Origin: an uncultured Eubacteriales bacterium
GTDB taxonomy: Bacteria; Bacillota; Clostridia; UMGS1883; UMGS1540
Reading direction: 5' to 3'
Length of the DNA stretch: 11,087 bases
NCBI GenBank assembly: GCA_900552775.1
Contig: USAP01000046.1
Location: 1-11,087 of the forward strand
The position numbers and the translations under genes were made by a program. Position 1 is the first letter of the stretch. Each line of letters begins with the position of its first letter. The notes below the pieces were generated by a model, which searched no databases, was not told where the DNA came from, and was given only the letters and a program-made list of their open reading frames with translations. This document shows, piece by piece, positions 8,432 through 11,087 of the stretch.

Positions 8432-8653
8432 TTACTCCTTTTCGCTGTCTATGAACTCAACAAGCGAGCCAACCGTTTTACCTGCGGAAGCCGCGGGGAT
8501 CTCTATTCCGAACTCGTCTTCAAGTTCCATGAGTATCTCAACCGTTTCGAGAGAGTCTATACCGAGCTCTTCAAAGCTTGTAGCCTCCGTAACCGCCGAC
8601 ATGTCCTCGTCCAAGTGATCTGCCAATACCTCTTTAATTTTGTCAATAGTCAT
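8432..8653 (-). CDS. acpP: acyl carrier protein
   Basis: Small acidic carrier that holds growing acyl chains on 4'-phosphopantetheine. It has 73 residues, a four-helix bundle typical of AcpP. The attachment serine is S34 in GIDSLETVEILMELEDEFGIEIP, here abbreviated to its core GIDSLE motif at residues 31-36, followed by the acidic recognition helix. The start ATG 8653-8651 has a strong GGGAGG ribosome site, in keeping with the high expression expected for ACP. It is 27 bases after the fabH stop and seven bases before fabK. No phosphopantetheinyl transferase (acpS) gene is in the window. Confidence 0.97.
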   Translation of the reverse strand: MTIDKIKEVLADHLDEDMSAVTEATSFEELGIDSLETVEILMELEDEFGIEIPAASAGKTVGSLVEFIDSEKE

Positions 8654-8680
8654 TTTAAAATTCCTCCCAAATAATATTTT

Positions 8681-9634
8681 TTACCATTTTATAATGCAGG
8701 ACGCGCTCGAAAGTCCGCCGCCGAACGCCGTGAGAATAAGTTTATCTCCGTTTTTCAGCGTATTTTTACGGTTAAGTTCGTCCAGTGCAATCGCTATGCT
8801 TGCCGCCGATGTGTTGCCGCAGGATTCTATATTTACAAAGAATTTTTCCTGCGGAATTTTAAGTCTTTTTGCGGCGTAATCTAAAATTCTGACATTCGCC
8901 TGATGCGGAACAATGTATTTGAGTTCATCAGCCGACGTTTTTGTTGATTCCAAAAGATACTTAATGTCGCTTACCATGGTGTTTACGGCAAATTTAAAAG
9001 TTTCCTGACCTTCCATGAATATGTGACCCGTTTCCGTTTCCTTCTCATAATACGGAGAAGAATCTGCGCCCGACGGAATTTTTATAACGTCGTCTCCGCC
9101 CGATGTAAAAAGTTTTGAGCAAAGATACGAATCGCCTTCCGAAAGTACCGCCGCCCCGGCTCCGTCACCGAAAATTACACATGTGGCACGGTCTTTCCAG
9201 TCAACAATTTTGCTTATGCGTTCAGAACCTATTACAAGCGCTTTTTTGGCTTTGCCTCTCGCAAAAAAGCCTGCCGCCGTATCAAGTGCGAACACAAATC
9301 CGCTGCATGCGGAATTTATGTCAAACGCCGGGCATTCGGTACCCAGAAACTTTCCGACAAGACCTGCCGTTGTGGGGCAGATTGTGTCCCCCGTCATGGA
9401 TGCGGCAATAATAAGATCAATTTCTTCGGGTTTTGTACCGCTCATTTGAAGCGCCGATAAAGCCGCTTTATACCCCATCTCGGCGGTTGATTCCTTTTTT
9501 GAAATATGCCGCTCCTTTATTCCGATTCTTTGCATTATCCATTCGTCCGACGTATCAACCATATTGGACAAGTCATCGTTTGTAACGACAAAATCCGGAA
9601 GATAGCTTCCCGTTCCGATAATCTTAAAGCTCAT
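8681..9634 (-). CDS. fabH: 3-oxoacyl-ACP synthase III
   Basis: Starts fatty acid chains by condensing an acyl-CoA with malonyl-ACP. It has 317 residues, the normal length. The complete triad is visible: C110 in DINSACSGF, H244 in VPHQAN and N274 in SCGNTSAAS. The N-terminus MSFKIIGTGSYLPDFVVTN and the segment DTSDEWIMQRIGIKERH are classic FabH, and GFGGG-like AFGGGLSS closes the protein. Primer preference (acetyl or branched) cannot be read from this. It is the first gene of the operon; ATG 9634-9632 follows AAGGAC at a good distance. The 115 bases upstream hold three MarR-type operators, marking fabH as the main control point. Confidence 0.96.
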   Translation of the reverse strand: MSFKIIGTGSYLPDFVVTNDDLSNMVDTSDEWIMQRIGIKERHISKKESTAEMGYKAALSALQMSGTKPEEIDLIIAASMTGDTICPTTAGLVGKFLGTECPAFDINSACSGFVFALDTAAGFFARGKAKKALVIGSERISKIVDWKDRATCVIFGDGAGAAVLSEGDSYLCSKLFTSGGDDVIKIPSGADSSPYYEKETETGHIFMEGQETFKFAVNTMVSDIKYLLESTKTSADELKYIVPHQANVRILDYAAKRLKIPQEKFFVNIESCGNTSAASIAIALDELNRKNTLKNGDKLILTAFGGGLSSASCIIKW

Positions 9635-9657
9635 ATTGAACGTCCGTCCTTTCCAAA

Positions 9658-9679
9658 ACTTGTTGTTTTGTCAACAAGT
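9658..9679 (-). promoter_or_regulatory. operator 1: ACTTGTTG-N6-CAACAAGT, fabH-proximal
   Basis: A perfect eight-base inverted repeat with a six-base spacer (TTTTGT), centred about 34 bases before the fabH start and just ahead of its ribosome site. Its 18-base core is identical to the operator in front of the marR gene, which points to one shared regulator. On the minus strand it contains TTGACA, but no -10 box follows 17 bases on, so I read it as an operator and not a promoter. Confidence 0.8.
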
Positions 9680-9687
9680 GGGTAATT

Positions 9688-9705
9688 TTTTTGTCAAATC
9701 AACAC
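9688..9705 (-). promoter_or_regulatory. degenerate operator between operators 1 and 2
   Basis: This stretch matches the minus-strand core of operator 2 at 16 of 18 positions and shares the uninterrupted TGTCAAATCAACA. One half-site is damaged. Its centre lies 28 bases from operator 1 and 29 bases from operator 2, so the three sites form an evenly spaced row. Confidence 0.55.
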
Positions 9706-9716
9706 ACAACCTCAAG

Positions 9717-9734
9717 TTGTTGATTTGACAACAA
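9717..9734 (-). promoter_or_regulatory. operator 2: TTGTTG-N6-CAACAA, distal fabH site
   Basis: A perfect six-base inverted repeat with spacer ATTTGA, in the gap between the marR terminator hairpin and operator 1. It matches the half-sites of operators 1 and 3. The fabH promoter must lie in or near this row of sites if the operon has its own start; I could not find a convincing -35/-10 pair between 9635 and 9750. Confidence 0.78.
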
Positions 9735-9749
9735 GTTTTAAGTGAAAAA

Positions 9750-9782
9750 TTTTTTAATGAAGCAATACGCTCCATTAAAAAA
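9750..9782 (-). terminator. AT-rich hairpin after marR, probable terminator
   Basis: The arms TTTTTTAATG and CATTAAAAAA pair perfectly, and three further pairs (one G-U on the minus-strand transcript) extend the stem to 13 around a seven-base loop. The stem ends abut the marR stop codon, and a short T run follows on the minus strand. The low GC in the stem makes it a weaker terminator than the one after accA, so some read-through into fabH is possible. Confidence 0.6.
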
Positions 9783-10298
9783 TCATTTTATTTCTTCTAC
9801 ACATTTTGCAACATTTGCCGCCGTTTTGCGGAGTGTTTTATATGTTACCGCACGGCTGTTTTCATCAATATTCGTAAGACTTATCCTGTCTACAAGCTTA
9901 CACATCTCACGTATAACCGGAACCATCATTTCCTGTGCTTCCTCGGTAACAACCGCTCGCGTATTGTATTTACGCTTGCCGTTAAAATCGGGGTATTCTA
10001 TAAATCCGTTTTTAAAAAGAAGCGAATATGCCCGCGAAACAGACGCCTTGTCTATCCCTGTAATCTCGGAAAGCTCCGACACCGTGAGCCCATTTCTGTA
10101 AAGCATAAGATATGTAAGGTATATGCCGTGGTTTGCCTTGAGACCGCAGCGGCTCATCACATCACTTTTCAGCCTGTATATATCTTTATGAATAAGTGTA
10201 ATATTATTCGTGAAAATTTCAAATCTTTTAATAAGCTTCAGCTGATTGAATGTAAGTCTGCTTCTTGCGTTTTTTTCTTCGCTCAAATTAATCTCCAT
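9783..10298 (-). CDS. MarR-family regulator, FabT/FabR-like repressor of fatty acid synthesis
   Basis: A dimeric winged-helix DNA-binding protein of 171 residues. The helix-turn-helix reads LTVSELSEITGIDKASVSRA (about residues 71-90), followed by the wing FNGKRKYNTRAVVTEEA and a C-terminal dimerisation helix. Its position directly before fabH and the shared palindromes in front of both genes indicate a FabT/FabR-type fatty-acid repressor that also controls itself; in streptococci FabT acts with acyl-ACP as co-repressor. That role is inferred here. Start choice is uncertain: ATG 10298-10296 has its purine-rich stretch (GGGCGGA) too close, whereas GGAG inside the first codons sits six bases before a TTG at 10286-10284, which would give a 167-residue protein starting at the SEEKNARSRL segment. 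Both forms keep the whole DNA-binding domain. Confidence 0.88.
   Translation of the reverse strand: MEINLSEEKNARSRLTFNQLKLIKRFEIFTNNITLIHKDIYRLKSDVMSRCGLKANHGIYLTYLMLYRNGLTVSELSEITGIDKASVSRAYSLLFKNGFIEYPDFNGKRKYNTRAVVTEEAQEMMVPVIREMCKLVDRISLTNIDENSRAVTYKTLRKTAANVAKCVEEIK
10284..10298 (-). promoter_or_regulatory. alternative marR start: GGAG six bases before TTG
   Basis: On the minus strand GGAG (10296-10293) is followed by six bases and then TTG (10286-10284), in frame with the MarR protein. The ATG at 10298 lacks a properly spaced ribosome site. The spacing favours TTG, although a TTG start would be the only one in this window. Confidence 0.4.
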
Positions 10299-10375
10299 TC
10301 CGCCCGAAGACGAATTGCCCTGCGAATCCGCACCTCAAAACATAAAAAATTTATATTCCCATATTTTACAACAAC

Positions 10376-10404
10376 ATTATAACACGCTGTTGTTGTTTTG
10401 TCAA
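10376..10404 (-). promoter_or_regulatory. marR promoter: perfect TTGACA-N17-TATAAT
   Basis: On the minus strand the exact consensus -35 TTGACA (10404-10399) is followed after 17 bases by the exact consensus -10 TATAAT (10381-10376). This predicts a leader of about 70 bases before marR. The -35 box lies inside operator 3, so regulator binding would block RNA polymerase. A further TTGTTG half-site (10374-10369 on the minus strand) lies about where transcription would start. Confidence 0.88.
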
Positions 10405-10408
10405 CAAC
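10389..10408 (-). promoter_or_regulatory. operator 3: GTTGTTG-N6-CAACAAC over the marR -35 box
   Basis: A perfect seven-base inverted repeat around spacer TTTTGT. Its 18-base core equals that of operator 1 before fabH. It covers the -35 box of the marR promoter, the layout of an autorepressed gene, and starts only three bases from the ymdB stop. Confidence 0.82.
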
Positions 10409-10410
10409 TT

Positions 10411-11087
10411 TTACAAATTTATTCTGAAAATATTTTTTGCCTTTATTCCCTCGCCCGTTTCAATCACAACGGCATTAAACTGCCTTTCTCCCTCGGCAGA
10501 CTGAAATTTGCTCGGAACGGCCGAGCGGAATCTGCTTATAGCAAGTTTAATTTCTGCGCCGAGTACGGAGTGTTTTGCCGAGCACATACCAACATCCGTT
10601 ATGTACGCCGTGCCGTTCGGAAGAATCATTTCATCCGCCGTCTGAACATGAGTGTGCGTGCCTAAAACCGCAGTAACTCTGCCGTCAAGATAATATCCGA
10701 GAGCTCTTTTTTCACTTGTTGCCTCGGCGTGAATGTCCACAACAATATGGTTTACCTTCCCTTCCAGCTTTGAGAGAGCATCGTCCGCCGCGTCAAATGC
10801 GGAGGACACCGGCAACTCCGAATACAGTCTTCCCAAAAGATTTACCACGGCAACTTTTTCTCCGTTTTTCAGCGTGCATATCATATATCCGTGCCCGGGA
10901 TCGTTTTTCGGCAGATTATAAGGTCTTATTATATCAAATTCATTTTCATCAAAAAGCTTTATAATATCGCGTTTTGAAAAAACATGATTGCCGGTTGTGA
11001 ACGCGTCGCAATGCCGCGTTGCCGCCGCAACCGCCGAAATCGCGACGCGACATGCGTAAACGACGTGAGCAACAACGTCGTCGTCGC
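10411..11087 (-). CDS. ymdB: YmdB-family metallophosphoesterase (TIGR00282-like), N-terminus missing
   Basis: A calcineurin-like phosphoesterase; in Bacillus the YmdB protein hydrolyses 2',3'-cyclic nucleotides and affects biofilm and motility decisions. About 224 codons are visible, with the stop TAA at 10413-10411. Motifs in order: CDAFTTGNHVFSK (metal-binding Asn/His), YMICTLKNGEKVAVVNLLGR, VVDIHAEATSEKRALGYYLDGRV split around the conserved HAEATSEK, GTHTHVQTADE (two metal-binding His) and GTAYITDVGM. These match the C-terminal three quarters of the family. Upstream of CDAF, at about base 11010, the protein stops resembling YmdB: the family motif NGEN, expected some 28 residues before the GNH asparagine, is not there and the residues read DVVA. 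The start codon lies outside the window. The gene may be co-transcribed with genes further right, and its end nearly touches the marR operator. Confidence 0.85.
   Translation of the reverse strand, partial: DDDVVAHVVYACRVAISAVAAATRHCDAFTTGNHVFSKRDIIKLFDENEFDIIRPYNLPKNDPGHGYMICTLKNGEKVAVVNLLGRLYSELPVSSAFDAADDALSKLEGKVNHIVVDIHAEATSEKRALGYYLDGRVTAVLGTHTHVQTADEMILPNGTAYITDVGMCSAKHSVLGAEIKLAISRFRSAVPSKFQSAEGERQFNAVVIETGEGIKAKNIFRINL
11002..11087. repeat. nested inverted repeats in an atypical contig tail
   Basis: The last ~80 bases are GC-rich and built from CGTCG/CGACG and GCCGC pieces. Three foldbacks are visible: CGCGTCGC (11002-11009) with GCGACGCG (11042-11049), an inner GTTGC/GCAAC pair (11018-11022 and 11027-11031), and ACGACGT (11060-11066) with ACGTCGT (11075-11081). 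The composition is unlike the adjacent ymdB coding region, and the encoded residues do not fit the family. I suspect an assembly-end artefact, though a real structured insertion is possible. Confidence 0.5.

Noticed and set aside
9658..9671. TTGACA in operator 1 as the fabH -35 box
   Set aside because: Seventeen bases downstream the sequence is the ribosome site (AAGGAC), not a -10 box.
1..11087. CRISPR arrays, tRNA/rRNA genes, insertion sequences, riboswitches, toxin-antitoxin or defence genes
   Set aside because: I looked on both strands and saw no direct-repeat arrays, transposase motifs, structured RNA signatures or defence domains; apart from the two ends the window is an ordinary lipid-synthesis locus.

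Overview
The window looks like a moderate-to-low-GC anaerobic Firmicute, most likely a clostridial lineage. The reasons are the clustered type II fatty-acid genes in the order fabH-acpP-fabK-fabD-fabG-fabF-fabZ-accD-accA, FabK as the enoyl-ACP reductase, a FabT/FabR-like MarR regulator upstream, an AccA of only 258 residues, and codon use rich in ATA, CTT and AGA. Every gene is on the minus strand, so transcription runs from high to low coordinates. Both window ends show compositional breaks, which suggests a short metagenomic contig with chimeric or damaged ends.

Reading in the direction of transcription: 11087-10411 is a YmdB-type metallophosphoesterase, open at the edge, whose last ~80 bases look foreign or damaged. 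At 10410-10299 is a consensus sigma-70/A-type promoter overlapped by a palindromic operator, leading into a MarR-family regulator (10298-9783) that ends in an AT-rich hairpin (9750-9782). At 9749-9635 is a regulatory gap with three more copies of the same operator type. From 9634 to 2571 nine tightly packed genes, several overlapping, form one operon: fabH, acpP, fabK, fabD, fabG, fabF, fabZ, accD, accA. A strong rho-independent terminator follows at 2529-2553. A separate promoter (2443-2471) then drives a TrkA-like K+ uptake regulatory protein (from 2380). Its reading frame runs without a stop into a GC-rich MFS transporter that continues off the left edge.

Together the fab/acc genes cover carboxyl transfer (AccD/AccA), malonyl transfer to ACP (FabD), initiation (FabH), elongation (FabF) and the reduce-dehydrate-reduce steps (FabG, FabZ, FabK). 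The biotin carboxyl carrier protein (accB) and biotin carboxylase (accC), which sit between fabF and accD in many clostridial clusters, are absent. The MarR protein probably represses its own gene and the fab operon through a shared site, TTGTTG-N6-CAACAA.

I found no clearly new biological system. The most notable points are the operator array, the missing accB/accC, and the TrkA-MFS in-frame junction, which is more likely a chimera than a real fusion.
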